DNA of 47,383 nucleotides, taken from Prorocentrum cordatum. Lineage: Eukaryota > Sar > Dinophyceae > Prorocentrales > Prorocentraceae. Each line of letters begins with the position of its first letter. The first letter of the stretch is position 1. The stretch covers positions 27,501-74,883 of the forward strand of contig CAUYUJ010003876.1 in assembly GCA_963575745.1 (NCBI GenBank), given 5' to 3'. A model generated the notes under the pieces. It did not search any database, was not told where the DNA came from, and was given only the letters and a program-made list of their open reading frames with translations. Both the position numbers and the translations under genes were made by a program. Positions 1-9,955 of the stretch are shown in pieces.

Positions 1-271
1 GGACAACGACCGCGGCGACGCCGACAGCGAGCCCTGTCCAGCATGACCAAGCACTGCTGTTGGATTTTGTGCCCGACTTCGCAGTCCCGATGACAACACA
101 CAGCACGCAGCGTGCCGACGCGGACCTCAACACGCAGCTTGCAAGCGCAGGCCTGGCGCGCCACGTTCGCCCACACGTCGGCCAACACGCGCCGAGCCAC
201 CACGCGACGTGCTCACACGGACGTGTTGCACACGCCACGTGGTGCGCTTCAAGACCAGCGCAGGGCGAAAC
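1..271. other. No gene seen; GC-rich, CACG-rich sequence
   Basis: Short open frames on both strands have no recognisable domain and look like GC-bias artefacts. The CACG/CGTG-rich composition recurs loosely at 585-720. A possible worn end of a family A element (GTGCCCGACTT) lies near 66-77. Confidence 0.5.
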
Positions 272-457
272 GGTACTCCAGATTTCGTAATAAAAGGGAG
301 GGGGTCTGGACCCTCCAAGACAAGCTATTTCAGACCTCCCCCGTGGGAGAACCCTCCAAAACATCGTCCCCAGACCCCCCAGGCCCTCCAAGATAGCCTG
401 GAAGAGACCACCCCCCAAATGAGACCCCCCTCCCTTTATTACGAAATCTGGAGTACC
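272..457. mobile_element. TIR element J, 186 bp, near-perfect 35-bp terminal inverted repeats
   Basis: The left end begins GGTACTCCAGATTTCGTAAT and runs through an A-run and a G-run to about 307. The right end (about 423-457) is its reverse complement, differing only by a one-base shift between the A-run and G-run. There is no coding capacity, so this is a MITE-like non-autonomous element. I see no convincing target-site duplication and no other copy in the window. Confidence 0.75.
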
Positions 458-1213
458 CATGTCAGTCCCCCCGATGGTCGGGATCGGCCTCCCTGGCAGC
501 GGGTGATGCGGCTGCTGTTGCCTGTGAGAGATCGGGCGAGACGAGCTCAGCCACCCCGATCCGCAACACGCAACACTTAGCGCGTTGACGCGGAGCCCAA
601 CGGGCAGACCGGCACCGCAGGTCGGGCACGATGTCTTCGCCAAAACGTGGGCCAGCCCGTGCCGAACCAACACGCAATGTGTTAACACGGACGTTTTGAG
701 CACGATCACTCTTGTGTTCAACACTGGCGTACCAGGGCAGATCAGCAGACGAGAGGTCTGGCGGCACCAACATGTTGCACACTTCTCGTCGGCTTCCTCA
801 TTTATGCACTAGGCTGCGTGCTGTTGCAGATGCGGCGCCACGAGGGAAGAGCGACACATCGCAGTCTTCCTCAACACCCTCAGGGCTGTCTGCACCTCAG
901 TCGCACAAGACCCGGCGTGCAACATCCATGGTGCTGGTCATGGCGTGACGACTGGCTACACCCAATACTATACCTTAATGACCAAACCGATGTCGGGCTC
1001 GCAATCGGATGACTCCAAACACACGAACGTAAATCCTAGGATGAGGCTGGCAAGGGCTTCCGTCAGCTTGCGGCGCGCACGAGGGGGCACGGGGAGGAGG
1101 GAAGGCCTCTCAGAAGGAAGCTGCTTCTCAGAAGGCGCCAGCCTTACATTTACAGACAAGGCCCACGCCTTTCCAAGAAGCGCTCTCCTTATAAGAAGCC
1201 TCCCCCACTCCCC
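458..1213. other. No gene; degenerate family B-like tract at the right end
   Basis: No recognisable coding sequence. From about 1080 to 1213 the repeated CTCAGAAGG and CTTCTCAGAAGGC motifs match the interior of family B elements elsewhere (17679, 31107, 41057, 42310), but clear ends are missing, so this is probably a decayed copy. Confidence 0.45.
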
Positions 1214-1427
1214 AGAGGCCTCTTGCATGGGTTCCGAGCAGACAGAGTCGGAGGATCGCGCCGCATCGCCGATGCACCGGCCCGGCGGCACACCGTCGAC
1301 GCGGGCGACGCACCGGCAGCGTCAACGTGGAGGGACGTGGGCTCCACATCGAACCGCATCGGCGATGCGGCGCGATCCTCGGACCCCGACTGCTCCGACC
1401 CCGCCCAGGAAACCTGGGGCCTCCCCC
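1214..1427. mobile_element. TIR element F, copy 1
   Basis: Starts GAGGCCTCTTGCATGG and ends with the related inverted sequence. Inner arms GGATCGCGCCGCATCG and CGATGCGGCGCGATCC face each other around a centre rich in GCATCGGC. The same arrangement occurs at 12883-13096 and 28517-28744, so this is a dispersed foldback family. Confidence 0.7.
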
Positions 1428-2202
1428 CTGCCCCCCTCTGCGCGCGGCCGTGGCAGGACCGCTACGCCATCAGCTGGCCATGTGTCGCACGGCCACGGCC
1501 TCGCGCCGCCGCAGCCTCGCCGAGGGGCCCTCTGGCCATCGTGCGAGGGGCTCGCGCGGCGTCGTGTGCAGCTGGGCGGCGCGCCCCGGGCCTCTCAGCA
1601 GGCTCGGAAGTTCCCCGGCCTTCTGGAAAGTTGTCTGAGCCTTCCCCGAGCACACAGACAACTTCTCAGAAGGCCGAGCACTTTGCGTTTGGGCCATGCA
1701 TTGAACCACCACTTCTCGAGCAAGCGTAGTTGAAGACCCTGCACCAAGATCCACGGACTGAGCGTCCACGGTTTGATTCAACGCTTTATTTGCAATGTCT
1801 TCCACGGGGATCCGTCTGTGGCCGTGTGCCGTTTAGCAGATGAATGATGCGAACGCCTAGGGTGTTAAGATTCCGACCCTGGATGGCACTGTTTTTGTTG
1901 CTGACGGTGCTGATGATAGTGCGGAGGAGAAGGAGGAGGAGGAACAGTTGAAGTGGCGCAGGGGGAACAACAGGACGGTGATGGAGGAGGAATTGGCGAA
2001 GGATGTTCCTCCAGTAACTACGTGGCCCACCTACCCCACGAAGGGCAAGGGCCAAACGAGACACCAGAGATATACCCTCTGGATACAGACAACGACCTGT
2101 TTCCAACACAGCAGTAGTGGATCATTCCTGAGCCTCTGGAAGGTCTGCTTGGTTAGTTGGTTTGTTGGACCTTTTCCCTTTGCAGCGCAGTGTCCAGCGG
2201 AG
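1428..2202. other. No gene recognised downstream of CAX exon D
   Basis: In the sense of the CAX gene (minus strand) this is downstream sequence, presumably intron leading to C-terminal exons outside the window. I searched for the last CAX helices and saw none. A family B-like fragment (GGCCTTCTGG to CTTCTCAGAAGGCC) lies at about 1615-1680. Confidence 0.45.
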
Positions 2203-2216
2203 TCAGGAGGGTTGAC

Positions 2217-2331
2217 TGATCGTCCAGCCTGTCAGCACCGAGAAGGGCATTACGAACATCGCTATCTGTGTGCTGGAGCCCACGGCGATGGCGATGGCGG
2301 CGCCCACCTTGGAATTGTAGGCCATCCGCAC
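2217..2331 (-). CDS. CAX: CAX exon D: helix with GSSTQIA motif
   Basis: Minus-strand translation from 2331 begins VRMAYNSKVG and continues through AIAVGSSTQIAMFVMPFSVL to TGWTISQP. This is the conserved segment after the second cation-binding repeat in CAX antiporters (family pattern: KNK-D-x-IG-AVGSSTQIA-x-FV-x-PF). The acceptor is AG at 2333-2332, giving phase 0, which joins exactly to exon C (ASA then VRMA). The donor is less certain: GT at 2216-2215 would end the exon after W-T-I, but family alignment favours keeping S-Q-P, which would need a GA donor near 2203. A stop follows shortly, so the coding segment cannot extend far. The exon begins inside the 9-bp sequence GGTGCGGAT that is repeated at the donor of exon C. 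Confidence 0.85.
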
Positions 2332-2339
2332 CTCCGCTC

Positions 2340-2945
2340 ACTGCTGCTGCTGCTGTTGCTAACGCTGCATTCTCGCCCTCAACCTCCTGTTTGGTCAGCC
2401 AGTCGTAAGCCCGAAACCGTCGAGTCTAGGCGGGGCGAGCAGCGAACAGCATTCGAATGTTCGTAGGGCATAAGCGAGGGATGAAGAAACGCGCGCCGTT
2501 CGTGCACCCTGCGGGGCCGCGGCGGCAGTTCAGGGGCCGTTTGGGCCCACTTTCCTACACTCCTCGGGTGCCCCGCGTTTATTGCCTCCCCCCCGCTGCC
2601 GTATTTTAGCACGGGTCCTGAGGGACATGACTCCTGGAACCTGGGGCCTCCCCCCATGCCCAGCTCCGCTCTGAGTCGTTTTCTGCCGTTCCCGGGGCCC
2701 CTGGAGGGCCCCGCGAACCCGAGAACGGAGAAACAACACCGCAAGACTCGTCTCCCTCAAGTCCCCCGGCCGGTCCGCCCTCGCTGCCGTGCGCCCATCA
2801 CGTGCGCACGCAGGAGCGGCACCCGGGCAGGACGAAGACGGGCAACCGATAGCAAGTCACGACGAACGGCACGAAACGCCGCGCGGAGGAGGCGCACGCC
2901 GGTCGGAAACAGGGCCTGGCGGCCGCAGGTCTGGTGTGGGGATAC
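2340..2945. other. Intronic sequence, no gene
   Basis: This is the 3' end of the CAX C-D intron, immediately upstream of exon D in the gene's direction. A GCTGCTGCTGCTGTTGCT run at 2342-2359 (CAG repeats in gene sense) sits just before the acceptor. Several overlapping open frames lack domain similarity. Confidence 0.5.
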
Positions 2946-2963
2946 GCCTCCTCCTCCTCCTCC

Positions 2964-3016
<53 letters not shown>

Positions 3017-3510
3017 CTCCTGCGGGTTCAAAGTCAGTTGTCCCACCGGGTAAGACAAAAACCGCGTGGAAGCACTCCTCCTCCCGCTCGTTCTGTCCTT
3101 CTCCTCCTCCTTGTCCTCCTCCTCCTCATCGTCCTCGACTTCCTCCTCCTCCTCCCCTTGCCCCTCCTTCTCCTCCTCACCCTTCCTCCTCGACCCAACC
3201 TGAGGCGCAACAGGTAATTTCCCCATAGAAGGAGGGGGGTGTTGGCCCCCCCCCCCTCCCCCCCCTTCCCCCGAATGACACATTCTTGGGCCGTCGCGCC
3301 GACGCGCCCCGCGAGAGGGATGAGGGGGCAGGAGATAGACGGGAAAACAAGCCAGCGCGACAGCCTCAGCGGCTCGATGACCCGCTCCTCCTCCCTCCCC
3401 CTCGTCCTCGTCGTCGTCGTCCTCCTCCTCCAAGTCCTCCACCTCCTCCACCTCCTCCCTCCCCCTCCTCCTCCTCCTCCTCCTCTTCCTCCTCTTCCTC
3501 CTCTTCCTGA
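2946..3510. repeat. (CTC/TCC)n microsatellite tract, interrupted
   Basis: Long runs of CTC with CTT interruptions at 2946-3026, 3093-3195 and 3383-3510, separated by GC-rich spacer. Poly-Leu, poly-Pro, poly-Ser, poly-Glu and poly-Arg frames on both strands are by-products. Confidence 0.9.
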
Positions 3511-4129
3511 CGCTGACGGCCACGCGGCGGTCTGTCCGCCGTAACCGCAGCGCGCGCCCGCGCCAGCGCCCGCGCCCGCGCCTCGTGACCTATGTCCCAC
3601 CCTCTACCTCAGCGGGGCGGCTGCGGCAGATGGTGGGTTCCTCTGAAAAAAACAGCCTCTGGACCCAAGACCCCGCCGAGGAAGAGAAGGGAAAAACCGA
3701 ACGGCCTCAGAGGGCACCTCAAAGGGCCGCGAGGAGGGGAAAGGAGGCGGGGCCCGAGGGGCCTAACGGCAACAAATCCTAAGCCTAGGTCAATTAGCCC
3801 CCCGACCACCACCTCCATAATTGAAGACGACCTCCGTCTCGCGCATGCGACGCGGAGGTGCTGGTGGGGGGGGGGCAAATTCTTGTACGCGAACGTGGCC
3901 CCCCCAAAAAAAACAGGAAAGAGCCAAGGCGGCAACCGTAAGTAAAAGAGAGGCAGGAACGGGGGGGGGCACATACTACTACAAGGCGGCCGAGCCCCCA
4001 GGGAACCCAAGGAAGGGACAAGGGGAAGGCCTCCAGGGCCAAAGAAGGGGGAAGGGGGGGGGGGGGGGGCAGGGATCCGGGGTGGCTCGGCCCCCCTCGA
4101 GCGGCCCCCGCGGGGCCAGGTGTCAGAGG
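3511..4129. other. No gene; G-run-rich region bordering the LINE 3' side
   Basis: Homopurine and G-runs (a run of 15 or more G at about 4054-4070; C7 followed by A8 near 3899-3915). The minus-strand frame from the LINE tail remains open through here by composition. I see no defined LINE 3' end or poly-A, so the boundary near 4130 is approximate. Confidence 0.4.
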
Positions 4130-4439
4130 TATTTGTCGGCCTCATCCCCCTCGCGGCCGCCTGCGCCCCCGTGGGCATGGGGGCCTGCGCGCCCGCCGCC
4201 GGGCGTTCTCGACCCTGTTCTGCATGGAGCTGGTATCTTTGTTGGGCATGTTCGTGGAATTGTCGTAGGGGTCCTTCGCGTGCCCCTCGTATGGGCGTGG
4301 GCCCAGGCCGAGGTGGCCTGCTGCTCCGTTCTTCGGTTTGATGTCTCCTTCTTTGGACCGACCCTGCCCCCCGCCCTTCGGCGCCAGCGGTGCTGCGGGG
4401 GGGCGGGGGGCTGTCGCCGCCCTTCGGCGCGACGCGCTG

Positions 4440-5640
4440 CGGTGACAGGCCATCGTGGTCCTCCTCGTCTGCGTTGATCTTCACCACTGTCGCGTTGTAC
4501 TTGCCGTCGAGGATGCACTGGTCGTGGTTGTGGTCCTTTTCGACGTAGTAGTCCTTCTGGGAATAGCCGTGGTTTCCACCATGCTGGGGCCTACGCTGTC
4601 TGATTCCTGTGGCACTGTACGGCGACGCCCGCTCGGCGCTGGTATACTCTGGCAGTCTCGTCTCCGGATGTTGAGTTGACTGCTCATGCTCGCTTTCTTC
4701 GTGGCGGCGGTCATAATAAGTCACGAATTCAGTTAGACTGCCTGTCGGTTGTGCGTCGTTGTTGCTGTGTTCGCGTGCTGCCGCCGTGATTCGTGTTGTG
4801 TCGTCGTCGGCGTCGCTGGTGTGCTGAAAATGCTTGCTCGTGATCGTGTGGTCAGTCACGGTGGCGAGGTTGTGGCTCTTCAAATGTTGTAGTTCGTGGG
4901 GGGCAATGGTCGAGAAAAGTCCGATGTTCATCCAGCAGGCCGTGTCGTTGGCGATGCACGTGTACATGGGGAAGATAGCGTCGCGTATCTTCGCGCTGTC
5001 ATCCACGATGGTCGTTGAGTCTTTCCTGCTGGGGTCTCTTCTTCCCCACGGGTGTTGCTCGTCGCGAAGTCGTTTGCTGTTGTCGAGGCTCGGTGGTCTT
5101 CTTGCAGTAGATGGTGTCGATTGTACCAATCCGTATAGCTTCGTGAATAGCGTTGTTAGTGTAGTCGGAACTTCAGCCGTTGTACGCCTGACTCGTGTGG
5201 TTCGCTACAGTAAGTATACGTACTGCTCGTCGGTGTTGTAGGTTTGTTTGCTGCTCGATGCCGTTGACGATGCGCATAGTATCTTCGCTGGTAGCATTCA
5301 GGTCGGTGATGATCAGAACCGTCGAAGTTCGATATGGCCTGTCGTTGCCTGCCTCCAATGTGTCACCGTCGGTTGTGTCGTGCCGAGCGTGGCGTGAACG
5401 ACGATCGCGTGTCTGGGCGCCTTCCGTTTGTCCTCGTCGCTCGCCCTGCTCTTCTTCCGCTTGCGGTGACAAGGGGATTGGTGCATGAATCATCGCGGCA
5501 CGTTCGTCGTCCGCGCCTGTCCGTTGTGCAAATGGTGGGCCGTAGAGTTGTAGACGCGGCCGTTCTGTGTAATTTTCGGGTAGTCATTTTTTTGTATGTT
5601 CGTCGTCTGTGCCTTATCTCCTCGGATAAGTCGTTGACCG
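4440..5640 (-). pseudogene. LINE C-terminal tail, unrecognised
   Basis: Hydrophilic, Asp/His/Arg-rich continuation in three frames (about 5671-5363, 5493-5173, 5129-4440). Visible segments include TVLIITDLNATSEDTMRIVN and DAIFPMYTCIANDTACWMNI. No named domain. The composition stays LINE-like (GTCG/CGAC-rich, lower GC) until about 4440, then changes to GC-rich sequence, so the coding end probably lies there. Confidence 0.5.
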
Positions 5641-5900
5641 CGTCGTCGTTGAGCTGCTTGCTGAACTTCATGGCAAATTATGCACGCGGTCTGCTGGCGC
5701 ACATGTGCTTATGCAGTCGGTTAACCGCCCAATGCTCCCTCGCGCAGAACTGGCATGTAGTCCCGTGGATGTAATTGAATATATTCTTCCGCTGTCTGTG
5801 TCTAGCAGGCATGTGCTGTTGGTGCGCTGCCTTGCCGTTCAGGATTTGCCGGCATCCGTAGCATCGGTACCTTCGATCATGTTGAGGGTCTTCGATGTCG
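5640..5900 (-). pseudogene. Cys/His zinc-finger cluster near the LINE C-terminus
   Basis: Minus-strand translation gives YRCYGCRQILNGKAAHQQHM with a further H (C-x2-C ... H ... H), then TTCQFCAREHWAVNRLHKHM (second C-x2-C-x(n)-H-x-H), and in a shifted frame TACIICHEVQQA (third C-x2-C). Tandem Cys/His fingers after the RT are common in LINEs and probably bind RNA or DNA. The frame changes between fingers two and three. Confidence 0.7.
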
Positions 5901-6299
5901 GGCGTCGGGATGGTGGTGCCGTCGCACAAGTCTTCGACGCGCCTTCTCCAGGCGACTGAGGCTGCTGCTTCTTTATTGAGCTCGATGGCTGTCTTGTAGG
6001 CATGTGTGGTTATGCTTTTGAATTTGGGTGGTTCTTCTTTTGCCATGCCTAGCCATTGGCGTATGTCGTCGCCGTTGGGCGTATTGTAGTGCTTGCTGGT
6101 GTGCACTTTGATGTGGTGGAGGTCGCCTGCTATCGTAGTTGACCATCTGCCTTTGCTCTCGATGTCGTAGTCAAGCAAGGCTCTTAATTCAATAGGGCAT
6201 GCGTTAGTTATCCGTGAAATCTGCCGTAACCTTGCTTGCCGTAGTCTTTGTGGGAGCGTCGGGATGCCTGCCCCACTGGCGATCTCGATGTTGGTGACC

Positions 6300-6665
6300 T
6301 TCTCCCGCTGAGTTGTCTGATGGTCAATGCCCAATGCCATCCTCGCAACTGCTGTGTATGCAGTGGCGATCCTGTCCGTGCCAGTCGTTTTTTGCAGGTG
6401 TCGAGGTCCCTGCATTGTATAGTAGTCGTGAGTATCCTAGGGCATTGCGATAATGTGTCTTAACAGTATTGGTGATCTTGTCGCGCCTGAACACCGTCTT
6501 TCGAAGTGGTGTGGTAGCCTCCTTTAGAACAAGTACACGTGCTGCCGCTTCTTGCGTAAACTCGCCCCAATCGCTTACCATTGCGCCCAAGACTTTGAGA
6601 GTTCGCGTAATAGTCGCGGTCTTCCCCGTGTCCATGTACTCTTTCTGGTCGATATGCATGTGTCT
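6300..6665 (-). pseudogene. LINE reverse transcriptase thumb / connection region
   Basis: The minus frame 6659-6324 contains TLKVLGAMVSDWGEFTQEAA, the YLG-type segment that follows the RT palm in LINEs, then KTHYRNALGYSRLLYNAGT. A frame change near 6415 leads into the C-terminal region (ARMALGIDHQTTQREKVTN). Structural continuation of the polyprotein with no separate catalytic role. Confidence 0.65.
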
Positions 6666-6679
6666 CGCAATTCATGTTC

Positions 6680-7661
6680 CTTCTTTGTTGCTGGCGAAGA
6701 TGAGGCAGTGAGACTTGGTAATGTTAATGGGGGGTCCTCGCGATGTGTCTTTCGTATTCGTATCCCCCCGTGGTTTTGACTGTAGTCTCGATCGCATTGC
6801 CGTCGGTGACCGTTGTCGTAGCTTTCACGTCGTCGACGGATGATGTGGTCGTTACATGCTGAGCGTCTGGACTATTGCAGAATACTTGTGAAATGCCTGG
6901 TATTCTTACTGTGCGTCCGCTTTGATCGCCTCTTCGTGATAGTCTTTCGTGACTGCAGACGTAAGCGCGTTGAGAGTCAAGTCGGCTATAGGTACTCCTT
7001 CCTGGTCGTGTTCCTAGCCTTGGTGCTGCGTAGTCTGAGTCGCGCTCGGTGAAGAACCACGTGTTGCGGCGGGCTTCGGTCAGCATCGAGAGCAAGCTCT
7101 TGTTGTCTATGTGGGCACTGATGATGCCGTTGTTGTTCATGAGGGTCTGTGTAGCCAGTAGCGCGCATTGGGGGATATCCATATGGCCGATCAGGTTGTC
7201 GATGTCGTCGGTGCTCATCTGCATGTCGTATACCAGGTTCGTAGCTACCCTGTGAAAGGCAGGTTTCAGGTCGATCATGACCATGGTGAGGTTGGTTCCT
7301 TCCGCGGCTGCTAGGTTGAAAATCAGTCGCATCATAAGGTGGTTGTAGTCCGTGCTGCAGTGGTTTCGGCCTCCCATCTGAGTACTGAAGAACAACTAGC
7401 CCAGGTATCAAGTCCTTCATGCACTGTCGTATGTATCTGTAGTGGTGCTTGATGATGGTGATAGCGAGTGAAATCGATCAGTGGTTTTGTAGCATCTCTT
7501 CGGCCCCTTTGCCTTTCCAGAAGTGTGTCGTTCGTGATCCTTTGTGCCACTGCTTCTCGCATGAGCAGTGCAGTCTTTGATAGTAGCGGGCGCATGTGGC
7601 GTGCCATCTCTCATGGTGCCGCATGGGCAAGGTCGTCGGTAACTTCGTCAGGTCCTGCAGC
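6680..7661 (-). pseudogene. Reverse transcriptase domain of the LINE (broken)
   Basis: Fragments in several frames in the expected order. AAGPDEVTDD (about 7655) opens the domain. HFWKGKGAEEMLQNH followed by a TGA and then SISLAITIIKHHYRYIRQ (7540-7430) fits the KGKG...YRPISL...K finger region, with TGA in place of the usual Arg. QMGGRNHCSTDYNHLM, then MVMIDLKPAFHRV gives motif A (D in IDLKPAF). LGTRPG is motif B (usual GTRPGDP). TTSSVDDVKA is motif C, a VDD variant of the YADD active site. Further text runs to about 6730. All three catalytic Asp positions survive, but the frame does not, so the copy is dead as assembled. Confidence 0.85.
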
Positions 7662-7679
7662 TCGTCCGAGTTTGCGCCG

Positions 7680-8640
7680 TGCCAGTGGTTCTTCCAGCTC
7701 GAAGATGCTAGCAACATTGTCGATGCTTCTGACCGTAGTGCTGTCGCAGATGTCGTTGGCGTTGCTGTGCTGCTCTGTGATGTCGGTCTTTGTCATGAAA
7801 GCTGCAGCTTCTATGTCGCCGGAGTGGTGGGCGGCTTCCTTGTGCTTCGCTGCCACGCCTGTAATGACCTCGCCATTCTTGTCCACCATCATGGGGCATG
7901 TCCGTGCCTTGCGTTGTTTGCGCCCGCCAAACAACAGTAGCTTGCGTACTCGTTTCCGTTCGTTGTATGTCTCGTGGTTGTGCCTCGCACCTGCTGCTCG
8001 CGTGGCTTGCTGGTTGATGAACTCGTCGTAGTCGCCGTTGGCCATTCGTGATGGTGTTTTCCGAGTCTGGTTGAGCCACTCCCGTGCAGCAAGGATAAGT
8101 CCCTTGACGTCGTTGTTGATGTTAGCCCGCTGTGCTTCGATGGCGAGTCGTGCAAGTCCACTATAGTGCTGGCCAATGTGCTTGGACGGCAAGCGTCTTG
8201 TCGGATGTTCAAGTGTGTAGGCTACCCTCATGGCAATTCTTCGGGTAACTCTGTGGTGCTTTGGTCCATGCTGCGCTGCTTTCCGTGGCGGCTTGGCAGT
8301 TCGTCGTCGGTCGATGATGAACTCGAAGGTCTGGTCGGAGATGTACTCCTGCATCTTCTTGTGCTGGCGATTGGGGAATGCTGCGGCGGCTGCCCCCGTG
8401 ATGCCGAGCGCGCAGAAAGTGGCGTGCTGGTCAAGGCTGGTATACCAATCGGGGGCCACGGCAGCTTCGAGCATCTGCTTGAAATTGTTGGTCGCCTCCT
8501 CGTCCATCAGCTTTGTTCTATCCATCTTAGGGAACAACTTCTTTTTGGTCCTGGTCGATATTTGGTAAGCCGCTTGTGCTAGCACTGATGTATGATCCTC
8601 TCGTGGTTGGTCTGCCTTGGCTGGCTTTTTTAATCGTCTC
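7680..8640 (-). pseudogene. LINE linker between endonuclease and reverse transcriptase
   Basis: A long open stretch of the minus frame (8585-7611) continues the polyprotein between EEP and RT. It is basic and Gln/His/Arg-rich (for example NERKRVRKLLLFGGRKQRK near 7940-7890) with no domain I can name. It ends in RAAGPDEVTDDLAHAAP at about 7662-7612, where AGPDEV is the usual entry to the LINE reverse transcriptase fingers, followed at once by a stop. Such linkers are normal in EEP-RT elements. Confidence 0.7.
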
Positions 8641-9310
8641 GGGGTCTGGCATCGTCGAACATGCTGTCACAGCTTTATGTAGTCGTTCGCTTAACATGAT
8701 GTAGTCTATGCGGTGTCCATGTCCGTGGGCATCCTTCCACGTATGGTGATCTTTACCGTCTGATCTGTGGGTATTGACGATCGGCATGTGCACCGGGGCA
8801 GCCAATTCATGTAGCCGCTGTCCATGTTCGGCTTGTTGCTGTTGTAGGCCTGCAGATCCAATCCACTGTGCTGTCGTAGGTCCAACTCGCCCGTTCGCAT
8901 CGATGAAGATTGCGGACGGGCTGGACTTCGATACTCGCTTGGTTAGGTGCTCCCAGAAATCATTGTGTTCTTTCGCGTTCTTTTTGTATGCGGAGCGTGC
9001 GCAACACACACACCATGTGGTCGAAGGCCTTCGCCTGGATCCGCACAATAAGTAGTACCGCAGTTGTAGTTGTGATGTGGACTGCTGATCATAAGGTACC
9101 CGTTGCTGGTAGCTGCTCGTCGCTCGTTCCGTCCTTCTTGGATTCCAGTAAGGTGTATTTCGCGATGTTGTAGCTGTCGTCGTATGAGAGGCCCCGCCAT
9201 TCGTTATTCAATATTCTTGCTCTAATCATCTTTTTCTTGACTGACAACTCAGCTTCTCTGACGCTCTCAACGTTGTAGGTCCTGATGTTGATCTTGATCT
9301 CACCTGAGAT
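8640..9310 (-). pseudogene. EEP (APE-like) endonuclease domain of the LINE
   Basis: Spread over three minus-strand frames. Frame one (to about 9190) has KINIRTYNVESVREAE, the domain start with the metal-site Asn. Frame two (about 9160-9050) has TGIQEGRNERR, carrying the catalytic Glu (QE). Frame three (9048-8640) has WEHLTKRV, AIFIDANGRVG (catalytic Asp and Asn), then HTWKDAHGHGHRIDYIMLS, the late TW...RIDYI motif. This is an endonuclease/exonuclease/phosphatase fold as found in APE-type LINEs, which nicks target DNA to prime reverse transcription. Two frameshifts split it in this copy. Confidence 0.85.
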
Positions 9311-9524
9311 GTTTGTGTGCTCCGTCGGCGCAAACATGTACTCAGGCTTGGCGTCGCGAGCCGAGTTCCCAGAGATGGGGTTGTCCTGTTTGTCTGGGTA
9401 TGCGTGTCGATCTCGGCTGTTCTGGTCCAGTGCTTCTCCCATAGCTAATCTTTGCTGGAAGTAATAGCGAATTGGAAGCTCCGCGGCACATTGTTGGTCG
9501 GCTTGTTCTTCTCGTGCTTCTTCC

Positions 9525-9866
9525 GCTCGCGTTTTGATAGACAATCAAGAAGTTCGTTCCACGGCATCCCCTCGTGGCTTGGCACGTGGTGGAGGTCGAT
9601 GCTGGCGATGGTGCTGGCGCACGCGTATACAAGCTTGAGGTACATGGCGAAGTCATGGTCAGCAGTCGATATCGCCGTGCCGGGGCATATGTCGATGACC
9701 GTCTTGCAGTATGTGGAAGATGTTGACGTTGTGCGATTCGTTGGCCGCAATCGTCCACATGACTGTCTGTATTACTGCCATAATCTCGCATGTTGTGTTG
9801 GTATATGCGCTGCAATGGAGATCCATCGTATGGCTGTTGCTGACGATGTCGTGCTATGCGCCTCTG
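9525..9866 (-). pseudogene. RNase H domain, C-terminal two-thirds (LINE, 5'-truncated)
   Basis: In one minus frame the segment reads YTNTTCEIMAVIQTVMWTIA, fitting the RNase H helix with the catalytic Glu. After a frameshift near 9715 it continues TVIDIC and then ASIDLHHVPSHEGMPWNELL followed by D-C-L-S-K-R. That last part is the diagnostic RNase H end (H-V-x-S-H-x-G-x-x-W-N-E-x-x-D). The first catalytic Asp with its DGS-type motif is missing because the element is truncated at about 9869. The frameshift falls in the strand carrying the second Asp (TDSQ-like). Type 1 RNase H in LINEs degrades the RNA strand of the RNA-DNA hybrid. Here it precedes the endonuclease by about 75 codons. Confidence 0.8.
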
Positions 9867-9869
9867 AAT

Positions 9870-9955
9870 CTTATCCTCTTCCTCCTCCTCCTCTTCCTCC
9901 ACCTCCCTCCTCCTCCTCCTCCTCCTCCTCTTCCTCCTCCTCCTCCCTGACCTTT
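9870..9955. repeat. (CTC)n microsatellite at the LINE 5' junction
   Basis: An uninterrupted CTC/TCC tract with two CTT variants starts exactly where LINE similarity ends. Confidence 0.9.

Larger units (their letters stand above)
4130..9869 (-). mobile_element. 5'-truncated, multiply frameshifted LINE with RNase H - EEP - RT - zinc finger order
   Basis: Reading the minus strand from 9869 down, one degraded polyprotein can be followed: RNase H C-terminal half (9866-9525), EEP/APE-like endonuclease (about 9310-8640), a basic linker (8640-7680), reverse transcriptase (about 7660-6680), thumb-like region (6665-6300), Cys/His zinc fingers (5900-5650) and a hydrophilic tail to about 4440. The frame changes at least seven times and stops interrupt it, for example near 7612 and 7480, so no full-length protein is made as assembled. 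The 5' end is cut within RNase H and abuts a (CTC)n tract. The element lies in the CAX C-D intron in the gene's own orientation. Its base composition is clearly less GC-rich than its flanks. Some frameshifts could be assembly errors. Confidence 0.85.

Noticed and set aside
2789-3600. Poly-Leu and poly-Glu proteins in CTC/GGA tracts
   Set aside because: Microsatellite translations; the same pattern is rejected at 11150, 12670, 26390, 28800, 32050, 35430-36545, 38920 and 40850.
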